NCBI GenBank assembly: GCA_034670405.1
Contig: JAXDDX010000015.1
Location: 4,122,001-4,186,000, forward strand
Length of the DNA: 64,000 nt
Origin: Hoplostethus atlanticus
Taxonomy: Eukaryota; Chordata; Actinopteri; Trachichthyiformes; Trachichthyidae
Reading direction: 5' to 3'
Shown here: one piece after another, positions 55,129 through 64,000 of the stretch
Position numbering within the stretch: the stretch's first letter is position 1
Layout: each line of letters opens with the position of its first letter
Notes under the pieces: generated by a model
The model's database searches: none
What the model saw: the letters and a program-made list of their open reading frames with translations, nothing else
Told to the model about the DNA's origin: nothing
Made by a program: the position numbers and the translations under genes

Positions 55129-55831
55129 CCCTTTAAATCTGGAAGGGTCAGTCTCTTCATTCATTGAAAACATCCAGGAAGCTGAGAGAGAAAGGATATT
55201 TCAAAGATATGAGAGTGAATCAGACCAAGAAGATGAACATGAGCAACCCACACTGGACAAAACCACAGGCTATGAACCCCTCACTGATGGACCCCAAGAT
55301 GATGCCCTGCTGGATGGACCCCAAGATGATGCCGTGCTGGATGGACCCCAAGATGATGCCCTGCTGGATGAACCCCAAGATGATGATGGAGATGGAAAAC
55401 ATGACATGCCCATCCTGCTGACAGACTTGCTGTCATTTATCGTGCAGTTGACCCTTGATGTAGACATGTCAATGCTTGGGGTATTCAACCGAGTTTCTCA
55501 ACTTTTTCGAGACCTTGCGTTCCATCCTCAAATCTACCTCAGGGAAACTTTAGCTGAAAGCCTTGACTTGGACCATGACAATGACAGTGTCATTAGTATG
55601 ATGAGGCTCTACAAATCTGCTGGACGCGGTAGTGGTCTTGCAATGAGACTAAGGGAGCTATTCAGCAAAAATAGCAAGTGGATGATGGCCTGGGTCCTGC
55701 TTAAGTATGTAGTCTATGGTCAATTTAAAATCCAAGGATATTTTTTGGAAGAGATAGTCTTATCTCTGTTTTGCACTGTAGGTAGATTTTCTTGGTTAAA
55801 GCAGCTTCAAGTGTTTGTAGTTCAGATGTAG
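55124..55831 (+). CDS. ORF of 235 codons with DGPQDDALL repeats, unknown function
   Basis: I do not recognise this protein. The open frame starts MTPLNLEGSVSSFIENIQEA, has an acidic region (ESESDQEDEHEQ), then four tandem copies of a nine-residue unit of type DGPQDDALL (residues about 55-88). A neutral helical-looking part follows (LTDLLSFIVQLTLDVDMSML, LGVFNRVSQLFRDLAFHPQI). A good GTATGT donor near 55707 (after WVLLK) suggests the last 40 residues may be intron. The ATG overlaps the end of a dispersed repeat. It is probably the first exon of a transposon-associated or recently captured gene; it could also be a chance frame, but the length and repeats argue against that. Confidence 0.45.
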   Translation: MTPLNLEGSVSSFIENIQEAERERIFQRYESESDQEDEHEQPTLDKTTGYEPLTDGPQDDALLDGPQDDAVLDGPQDDALLDEPQDDDGDGKHDMPILLTDLLSFIVQLTLDVDMSMLGVFNRVSQLFRDLAFHPQIYLRETLAESLDLDHDNDSVISMMRLYKSAGRGSGLAMRLRELFSKNSKWMMAWVLLKYVVYGQFKIQGYFLEEIVLSLFCTVGRFSWLKQLQVFVVQM

Positions 55832-56540
55832 TTTAGTAGTTTCCAGATAGTGTGGACTATATGTGTGTCTAACATGTAAGCTATGGCCTGTTTTAAGTGA
55901 AGGGCATGTTGGAGGGGAAAAGTAGTTTTAGTAGTTAAAACTGAACTGTTTGTATATTAGAAATCCACTGCAAATCAGTGTGTTGTTAGGCTATATGCTG
56001 TGGTTGTTTTTCACTTAATTACTTAAATACTTAAAAATAATTAAAGATAATACTTAATAGTCTAAATGTTCATCCAAAGTGTTGTTGATCACTACAGTGT
56101 GGTACATGTTATTTGCCTAAATATACCGTAATTGGGTATTGAGAGAATAAAGAATTTGAAAGAATTTACTGTTTCTTTTGTTGTGCAACCATTTTTTGTC
56201 TTTTTCTGTATAGTAAAAATCTGCATAATTCTGATTGCTTAATGGCAGAGCTGTGTGTGTGTGCACGCATACATGCATGTGTGTGTGTGTGTGTGTCCTG
56301 ACATTTGTGTGTACCAATACTTAGATGTTTGTGTCAGTATAACACTCAGTGTCATGCAGTTTCTATGTCTCTATGAACCCTCAAGTACAGTTTCTACTAA
56401 GCTAAGGAATATGTAGTTCTGGCCAATGAAAGATACTACAAATCTACTGAACTAATTGTATCTTTTAAAATGAATTTTGAGTCAGTATGATTCATGCTAG
56501 AATGCATAAAATAAACATTGTTGTTATGTTATAACGATTT
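55832..56540. other. Intergenic, no gene
   Basis: AT-rich DNA with a GT microsatellite at about 56262-56296. No coding frame recognised. Confidence 0.6.
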
Positions 56541-56545
56541 TCATG

Positions 56546-56823
56546 AATGAAGACATCCATTTTTGTTGGTTATTACATAATGCACCTTATTACATTTTCA
56601 TCGTATAAAAAGTGCAACTCCCGCATTTTGTAATAACCACCGCAATATGTAATAATTTATTACAAAATGCGGGGAAATTTATTACATATTGCGTTCAGGC
56701 TGTTTATTACAAAATGCGGCAGATTATTACAAAATGCGGATGTTATTACATAATGAAGTGAAAATGTATTACATTTTGTCGAGTTATTACATAATGTGGT
56801 GTTATTACATAATGTGTTGTTAC
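56546..56823 (+). repeat. TTATTACATAATG-rich element, copy 2
   Basis: Inverted copy of 23643-23872 but about 50 bp longer, with one or two more units (TTATTACAAAATGCGG type). It has at least eight ATTACATAATG/ATTACAAAATG/ATTACATATTG variants. Edge sequence AAGACATCCATTTTTGTTGG and right end TGTGTTGTTACA match copy 1. Confidence 0.72.
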
Positions 56824-58127
56824 ATATGTACATACCTGAATAGCAACAAATTAATACTACACCACCAAGTCAGGGCAGTGAGGAGAGACAAGGACGTGGG
56901 CAATGCCAGGGAGAGTCAGCACAGCAATTAATTAGGGATTTGTGGTCATGGTCTTAGTAAGTCCATGAAGGCAGCTTCTGAAGAGGCCACCAACCACCAA
57001 TGAGTTTTTAGCACAAGGGACTGCTACAGTAGATTCTCTGTGATGATAAATGGCATTATTCAGCTGTTTAATTCCCACGTCATGAAATGCAGCAGCAACA
57101 GCTGACAACTACACACCTTATACTGTATGTCCATTCTGAAAAGTTGTAATTATTGAAACCTATTCCCAAAGGAGATACCCCTAACAGACTATATGAAAAG
57201 GAAATAAGTAAAACAAAAACCCTTAGTATGTTCCAATAATGGCAGAAAGACCATAGTAAAAAACATGCAGACAAAAATAATATACTTTTATTAAAAATGT
57301 CAATATATAAAAGTTAAGTAGGGTATGTGGTTACATACACCAATTATGTGACAAACTGCAGATAGGATTGTGAGGAACCCCCAGGACAATTCACCATAAT
57401 CGTTAAAGTCTTCTTTAATAAAACCTTTAATAAAAATAAAAGTATAAAAACTTTTGAATGAAAACTACCTAAGCACAACCCTGCTTGGATTACACAAATA
57501 ATCACAGCCCTTAATTCCATTACCCAATTTCAGAATATAAAATGGATAGAAATGACAGAAGCAGTGCGCAAGTGTTATAGTTATTCATGCATATATGAGG
57601 CTTTTGTATCTGTTAGACAGTAATCATCCTTCCTGCCATTTTCTTAGCTGGGGACGGTTAATTGGACTTCATTGTCATGTCCCTGTACTGAAATATGAGA
57701 CTCTCTCTTATGTCCCGTTTCCTCAGGCAGGCAGGCTGAATCAAAGCAATACGGAAGAACCGGGAACAAAAGGTTGGATTTTTGTAGTCTTTTGATGTAC
57801 ACGTTCCATTTGAAACCGTTCCTTCCCATGTGCTCTTGTTCTTTTACCCCCAGAACTGAACTAAAAAACTTTCTGCCATTCTTCTCCGTCTCTTATGCGT
57901 ATTTTTAGGGCCGATCAAACTGAATGTGTGATGTAGAGAAAAATAAACAGATCGGGACACAGGAGATCACAGAATGACTTTCAGCCTAGCTCATTTATCA
58001 CACTATGGTCACGTGCAACTGAAAGGAGACAGGATAAGTGAAACGGACAGGACAACGGAGGCAAACGGGACTTAAGAGAAGATCCTACAGAGGGGGCGGG
58101 GCCCTTTCAAGCCGCCGGGAGCCTCAG
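56824..58127. other. Intergenic, 3' flank of ZP gene
   Basis: No gene recognised. The region downstream (minus strand) of the ZP stop codon should hold its 3' UTR. Confidence 0.5.
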
Positions 58128-58276
58128 TCACTTTTGCGGGTAGAGAGTCGTCCTGCTTTTGGAGTTGTGGATGTGGTAAGCGATGAAAGCCGCCAGGGAA
58201 ATGCAGAGCACTCCCGCAGTGCCTGCTACTATCGCAACACCCAACACGGTGCCTTTCATGCGAGTCTGCTGAGCAG
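58128..58276 (-). CDS. ZP gene last exon: transmembrane helix and tail
   Basis: Encodes about 49 residues. A hydrophobic run GTVLGVAIVAGTAGVLCISL and following AAFIAYHI is the membrane helix; then a basic cytoplasmic tail ending TLYPQK and TGA. The acceptor TTTTCCAG precedes it. The 21-bp exon 58709-58689 (DPVESE) joins it in phase. Confidence 0.83.
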
Positions 58277-61200
58277 CTGGAAAAGAAAAAGGAAACCATG
58301 ATCAGAAATGAGACCTTAAAGAGCACAGCATCCATGCTGAGGAGCAGTGTTGGCTTTGTTACTCAAAAAAGTATTATCTGAACCATAATTCATTTTCTAT
58401 TTCAAAAGCAATGACATCACTTTACTTATTACTCCCTGGGAGCAGTAATTTGTTGCACTACTGTTAACCCCCCAAAATGGACAATTGCATCCTCTCTTAG
58501 CAGTGATGTTCCATTTCTAAGCTAGCTCAATGTGTATACCCAAAGGTCTTACGACACCAACACTGCTGATGAGTTTTGGAACACCAAAGTGAGTGAGGTA
58601 AGGCAACATGACACAAACAGCCGTAAGCTGCAGATGTGATTTGCTGTCCGAAGTGGAAGACAAAATCGTGGTTGAAGAGGGTCCGTACCTTCAGACTCCA
58701 CCGGATCCCCTGTGACAGAGCAAGAGAAACCCTCAGTTCAACCACACCCAACGTGAGAAAAAGTCAGAGCAGCTCATGCATGCCTGATATGAGATGGGTG
58801 TTAACGTGTCACTGTGACTTCATTGTTCCCGAGACGACAACACAGCCCCAACAAGACCCTGCAGTTTCTCACCGTTGTGCGAGTGGGTTTTGATGGGGCC
58901 CGAGCTGATGGTGGCCTCATCGCTCACCGTGGTGGTGTCGCCAGGCGGCGTTGCGGCGCCTCCTCGAGTTGTTGATGAAGTTGATGTTGGTGGTGCAGTT
59001 CTGTGGGTGGATTGGGTTATTGTGTTTGTACGCTGACAGACATTTGCAGCTTTCTTTAACTTTCTTTTCTGAAACATTTAGAGCACTTTGGCAAAACTAC
59101 AAATAAAATCACCTCAAGAATAGCAGAGGCTTCAACTACTCTAGGTTTCAACTGCTATGGGTTTCAGAAAGTTGATACCTGTCGACCTTTGAAGCCTGAA
59201 AAACAGAAGCTGACCTGAATGAAGTTGGAGCAGAAGGAGCGCTCACATAGCCTTGTGGCACAGTGCAGGTAGAAGGTGGACAGACTCCTGTTCTTGTGTT
59301 GGACGAAGCGGAAAGCCTCAAAGGAAAAGCGAGCATCCTGCTGCAATCCGTTGACTTCCCATTACTGTCTGGCCATCCCGGTTACACCTAGGGGAGGACA
59401 GATGTTGATTTTCCCCTTTAATCGTCTTCAGAAATTTCTACTAGGTTTTGCCGTAACAAAGATTCAGAGATGTTGCCTCACTGAAATTCTGTTTTGAATC
59501 CACTTTTAAAACCAGAAGCAACAGATAAACTGACTCTTCTCCTGAATCTTTGCATGTTGGCAGCTCCAAATGGCAGGTAGGCATGCACGCTGTTTGAAAA
59601 CTGTTTGAACTTCAATATCCTGAAATCTTGTCATGTGACATCAGTAAACTGCACAGAGCGTGCTCATGTTTACCAACATGGCCGGTCTGTGATGCTTTTA
59701 TAGCAAAGGATAACTAAAGGGACAAGAGAAGAAAATATCTAACATCCAGCTGTCTCTGGACAGAGTGATCGTTACTGTATGGGAGACAGTTTGTATTTCA
59801 CTGATTGGTCACTTCCTGTGGGTGGAGAATTTTTCCTGAGTGACCATAGCTGATGCCACAATGTGATTTGGGGAAACAGGGCGAATGTATGATGTCTAAA
59901 TTAGCGGGTTGGGAAGCTCTTCTGTGTTGCAGTCGATTGTAGCCCCACTATATCTTGCCTAGTGGAGTTTTAATGAACTATTAACCCCAAATGAATTCAT
60001 CCGGGTAGGCTGATTCACTCACCCAACAAAGAGATCGTAATAAACGCTGTTGATAGGAAAAGGGGTGGTCGTGGCATAACATCTGTCCAGTAGAACGTTG
60101 AATCTGTGGGGAAGATTTTTTGGTATCAGTACAGAGTATGTCAACATTAAGATTTTCAGCTGGGATTGTATTTGTTGGGGCCGAAGAATAAGCTGTGCTC
60201 CCGGAGATCAGCAGAGGTGGAATTTTGCTCAAGCAGGGGGAATCTCATAAAATGATTTCATATGATTTGGTGACTAAAACAGTATTCAAGTATTTTGGAA
60301 CTTGCAAACTCACAAATCAAATGTTGTGATATGCCAGGATGTGCATATTCCAAAAGCGTTATGCTAGAATTCATTCACAGAACTCATTATCAAATATTTA
60401 TTCATGAAAAACTCAATTGATAACTCAGAATGCAACCTTTGAACTCATAGATAATTCATGTGGCTAATACTCCAGTGTGAAGTACCTGTTAGTAAGGTTG
60501 GTGGCCTTCACCTGTACAAAGATCCTGGTCTTCAGCTGCAGCCCTCCACTAGGGATGTACAGCGCCGATGTATAGTGTCTGTCCTTTGAGCCAAATAATG
60601 AAGGAGAGGGAAGGATATCATCAAGGTTCTCATGCTTGCTGTAGACATTTTCCTATTATCTCCCATAATTTTCTCAAGATTAAAGGAAAATGAAAGTCTT
60701 TGATGTCCTCAAATTGCATTCCTTGAAATGGTTGAAAAAATAAGTATTCATTCATAAGTCATTTTCCTTTACCTATATTAAGTATCTTGAATTATGAGGC
60801 AGAGAAACTCTGTTGGCATTCTAAAAAAAACATCTTTATCGAGGCTTATCGAGGCTCTTGTCATCTCCCGCCTGGACTACTGCAACTCCCTCCTTGCTGG
60901 TGCCCCCGTCGCTCACAATCTACATGGTCACGGCTCTTCTCTGTCCTTGCCCCACAGTGGTGGAATGAACTCCTTTGACATGTGACCTGTTTTCTGATTG
61001 GTCAAAGCCCAGGTGGCCAATTTACTGGAAGTGGATATTTAAGATCCATTGTGTCTTTTGGCTTTCTGTCAAAACGTGTCGATTTTCTGCACCATTTTTC
61101 TGAGACATTTTCTGAATTTGCTCTTTATTCTACCTGTTTCTAATTCATGCACTTTGGTTGTACGGCGAGGTAGATACAGATTTGTTTTTCTTGTTGAAAC

Positions 61201-63769
61201 TTAACAGCTTCAAATCACTGTATAATACTTGTAAGACGTGTGATTGGTTGTATGATGCTGTATGAGCATGCATAATAACTATTCCACGCTGTGCTTGTGT
61301 ATTCTCCAGTGATCCAAATATAACTGTTAGCAGTTGCTACATTTGTGACTTCTCAAAAAACCTTTTTTTTAAACTTGCATGTCATTTTCCTTATTGTTTC
61401 CATAAAGCATGGGCTCTTACCGAGTAGAGCTTCATGCTCAGTGTGCTGATGAAACTCCCACTATTCTCTTTGATGGCCAGGCTCGCACCGGTCCTGTTGG
61501 GCAAAATAAGTTCCGTCAGCTAGCTGTCATCATGGGAAAAACCCAACTCGTCAGCAACCAGGTCACAATTCATTTGATACATGAGGGAACAACACATTTA
61601 AGAGCACAAACGTGTGATTCAAGCCCTGCTGAAACTAGACACGGGAGTAACACACACCACTAAGAGTAGCGTCTCAGCCATATAGCATAACCAGCTATGG
61701 TAACTTCATACCTTCCTACACGTAGTCAAGTCAAGAATTATTTGTATAGCCCTTAATCACAGTTACACGCTCTTCAGGAGGCCATGTTTTAACACAAGAA
61801 ATTAAAAACAACACAATGTAATCCTTTTTTATCCAGACTGAAGTCGATTAGTTCTGTTGATTTTCTTCACCATGTGTGACTTTTGTTTGAATACTCCTCA
61901 GTATGTGACTATTTTGATTTTATGAGTAATGATTTCTTTTTCCCATGCTTGTTTGCTAATATGCAGTTTTAGAATTAACTTCTTTGTTCTTCTTTGGTGC
62001 TAAGTGCTCATTGCTGTGGTGTTTCTCTCTGTCTCTTTGTCTTTCTCCTTGGATTTTCCATTGATGAAGTTTGAGTTTTTGTAGGCGGCACTCTTCTCTT
62101 TGTCTGTTCACCATGTAGGCTATCGCTGCTCATGCTAACTACCCAGTCCTTCATCTGTTTATTCCGAACAAACGGGAAACGTAAAACGCATCACTTCCTT
62201 TTCCCCACGAAAGACCTACCAGACACTGGGTGTGGACAATGTGGTTCATTCAGGACAATTAAGAATGATTGTGAACTGCTAGGGCCACTTACACGCTCAT
62301 GTCGGTCTTATTGGCCAGGTACTGGAGTGGATAGCGGCAGGAGAACTTGTACATCATCTCTTCGCGATAGGTGATGGCTCCTTCGCCCGGGTCCAGAGAG
62401 TTGATCATGCCTGAGATGTTCATGAACTGGACATTGGAGAAGTCCGAGAACACTCCAGTACCCGCCTCCTGAGTGACCTGAGTTAGGGAAAGAGACATTA
62501 GGATGTTTTAGTACAGTTTTATTTTGTTGAAAAAAATAAAATGGCATCGTTAGATTTTAGTGATCTATAAGTAAAGATCAACAATTTCCATGAGGAGGAA
62601 TGTGATTTAGAATATGTCTCTGTTGCACTTCTGATTTTGAGTGTGAGTGACATCTACTGTAGTTCTGTTCAGGGTCGGGCTGAAATACCACAAGCTTGTT
62701 GGAGCAAGCAGCAATCGCATCCTCTTTGATGGAGAAGTTGAATGTGAGAACAGGTGGGTCCACTGTCCAGTCAGGAGTCCCTCTGCACTCCTCTTTAAGG
62801 TGATTTGCGTTGAGGGCCATCAGCGATTCGTTGTAGCCACAAAAGTAGATGGGACACAGCAGCATCTGGAGCCCGATCCTCTCAGTGCCGCAGACGACGT
62901 CAATGTCCAATTTCGCTGAGGGGATAGAGGACGAGACCAAAGATCATCTTCAGGATTTGAAGCATGTCTTGATAAGTTGCAGAGCTTCAGCTTGACTGGA
63001 CTCCGAGTGGCATATCAACTCCAAAACCTAACTCCAAGACTTCCTTATGACGTTTTCACAGGTTTGCTGGTGTTGTTCAACTTTATTTGCAATTTTTTTT
63101 GTATACTAAAGGAAATATGTGCTTCAAAATGTGGAAATTAGTTGGCTAAATGTGACATGACATGAAAGGTCTCAAAACTTCCTTCATGGGTTATGGAATA
63201 AGTCTCACCTTGCTGCTATTTTTCCCTTTATCCTTTAAGCATAGGCTTAACATTTCACCAATACATAACCAATGCAAGACATATAGTCATCATAACTAAA
63301 CTGTACCAGCGTGGCCTTAGTGAAGAAAATTTATTCCATGTGCTACAGGTTAGACACAATATCCTGTGCATGTTTTTCGTCAATGCATGCACCTGCAGAA
63401 CCGTAATGCCCTCACACGGCTTCCTTTCTTCAGCGCTGACAGGTCCTATACGACTCCAGCACTCAATAACAAGCTACCGTTTCAAATTCTGACATCTCCA
63501 AAGCCATAACGCATCTCAAAACCCAAAACGAAACACTTCTCAAATAGCAAGGTTGCTTCTGTGTGCTGAAGCTTGTTAGGTTGAAAGAGAAGGAGAGAGA
63601 GGAAGAGGAGTCAGGGGGCGAAGGAAGGAAAGTCAGAGGAGTAAGGGTGTAGAGGATGAGCTTGGTTTCACTGACCTGGCTCTCTGAATGTAGGGTTTTC
63701 AAGGCAAGCATTTTGAGCTCGGGCAAGAGCAAGCGTGGCAAGCTGGTACACAAGGATGGCCAGCCACAT
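58128..63769 (-). CDS. ZPLD1-like membrane ZP-domain protein, 10 exons, one frameshift
   Basis: Cell-surface or secreted-after-cleavage zona pellucida-domain protein; ZP domains polymerise into extracellular filaments. Exons: 63769-63676, 62915-62689, 62477-62293, 61493-61421, 60583-60486, 60103-60023, 59387-59215, 59032-58873, 58709-58689, 58276-58128. All splice sites are GT-AG and phases agree, except that exon 7 has one base too many (173, expected 172). Without it the total is 420 codons including stop, close to ZPLD1 proteins. Order: signal peptide (MWLAILVYQLATLALARA), ZP-N (CGTERIGLQMLLCPIYFCGY, FSDFSNVQFMNISG, FSCRYPLQYL), ZP-C (FNVLLDRCYATTTPFP, FEAFRFVQHKN, FYLHCATRLCE), a Ser/Thr-rich stalk, one TM helix (58128-58276 exon) and a short tail. 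I see no dibasic cleavage motif after ZP-C. Tissue role unknown. Confidence 0.85.
58873..59387 (-). CDS. ZP gene exons 7 and 8: ZP-C end and Ser/Thr stalk
   Basis: Exon 7 (59387-59215) holds the C-terminal ZP motif FEAFRFVQHKNRSLSTFYLH and CATRLCERSFC, but its first about 30 bases read in another frame. A GGG run at about 59358-59360 has one base more than needed to keep CNRDGQTVM in frame with VNGLQQDARFSF. Exon 8 (59032-58873) is a Thr/Ser/Pro-rich stalk probably carrying O-glycans. Confidence 0.8.
60826..60985 (+). pseudogene. L2 LINE fragment in ZP gene intron
   Basis: The frame ILKKTSLSRLIEALVISRLD then YCNSLLAGAPVAHNL is the C-terminal L2 RT block. It jumps directly to a HSGGMNSF end, so about 120 codons are deleted inside. 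Antisense to the host gene. Confidence 0.72.
61728..61768 (-). mobile_element. L2 3'-end scrap in ZP gene intron
   Basis: The plus strand reads TTGTATAGCCCTTAATCAC, the complement of the L2 tail seen at 21495-21530. Only the 3' end is present. Confidence 0.6.
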
Positions 63770-64000
63770 TGTCCTCAAACTGGTTGAGAAAAACCCACAT
63801 AGCAGTAGTCTGCTTGTTAATAAATATCTTGAAAATGGGATGCAGTTTACAATTTGAGCCTCTAACTACATTATTGATCATAATTGTATCTCATAAATGG
63901 TCCATTACAGTCTATTGGAAACATGAACAATGATCAGACATTATTTTTTTCTAAAGCACACTTCAAAACTTTGTATTAAAGTACAAAACAAGATGTGTAC
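63770..64000. other. 5' flank of ZP gene
   Basis: Should contain the promoter and 5' UTR. I see no TATA box in good position and no CpG cluster. Confidence 0.4.

Noticed and set aside
58072-58335. 87-codon minus ORF at the ZP gene end
   Set aside because: It is in a different frame from the transmembrane exon defined by splice phase.

Overview
The window is vertebrate nuclear DNA, most probably from a teleost fish. The evidence is two NLRC3-like receptor genes with the fish layout (N-terminal short exons, a 1.8 kb FISNA-NACHT exon, 174-bp LRR exons, a terminal B30.2/SPRY exon), GT-AG introns, fish LINE, Gypsy, ERV, hAT and Harbinger families, and many microsatellites. I cannot name the species. 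There is no bacterial operon, CRISPR array or rRNA, and I recognised no tRNA.

Layout. 1-22.6 kb: a tandem segmental duplication on the minus strand carrying two NLR genes. Gene A (10563 to 4782) splices in silico into an open frame of 1137 codons plus stop. Its stop codon is supplied by a solo LTR (4211-4786) inserted in the last SPRY codons. Gene B (21891 to 13755) is a paralogue with four frame-breaking indels, a fused LRR exon and two L2 LINE insertions, so it is a pseudogene. 22.6-31 kb: accessory DNA with a GTTGCTAGGGTGTCC-type minisatellite split by a 1663-bp solo-LTR-like element, a decayed integrase-OTU fusion (Ginger-like), a P2X7-like exon, and an RTE LINE. 31-48.2 kb: one minus-strand Ty3/Gypsy element opened by four later insertions. 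These are a hAT MITE, a complete-length but broken gammaretrovirus-like provirus (33836-41758; 4-bp target duplication, tRNA-Pro primer site), a 2.15 kb terminal-inverted-repeat element carrying gene-like exons, and a solo LTR. The provirus itself holds a further LINE-like insert in its RT. 48.2-57 kb: LINE remnants, a Harbinger MITE, a 235-codon ORF of unknown function, and an inverted second copy of an unusual TTATTACATAATG-rich element. 58.1-63.8 kb: a ten-exon minus-strand gene for a ZPLD1-like membrane zona-pellucida-domain protein, complete except for one extra base in exon 7.

How it fits together: the host genes (two NLRs and one ZP protein) are unrelated in function. The middle 35 kb is a nest of mobile elements whose insertion order can be read from target-site duplications. 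Exon coordinates below were derived by hand from splice-site consensus and phase; the summed coding lengths are multiples of three (gene A directly, the ZP gene after discounting one base).
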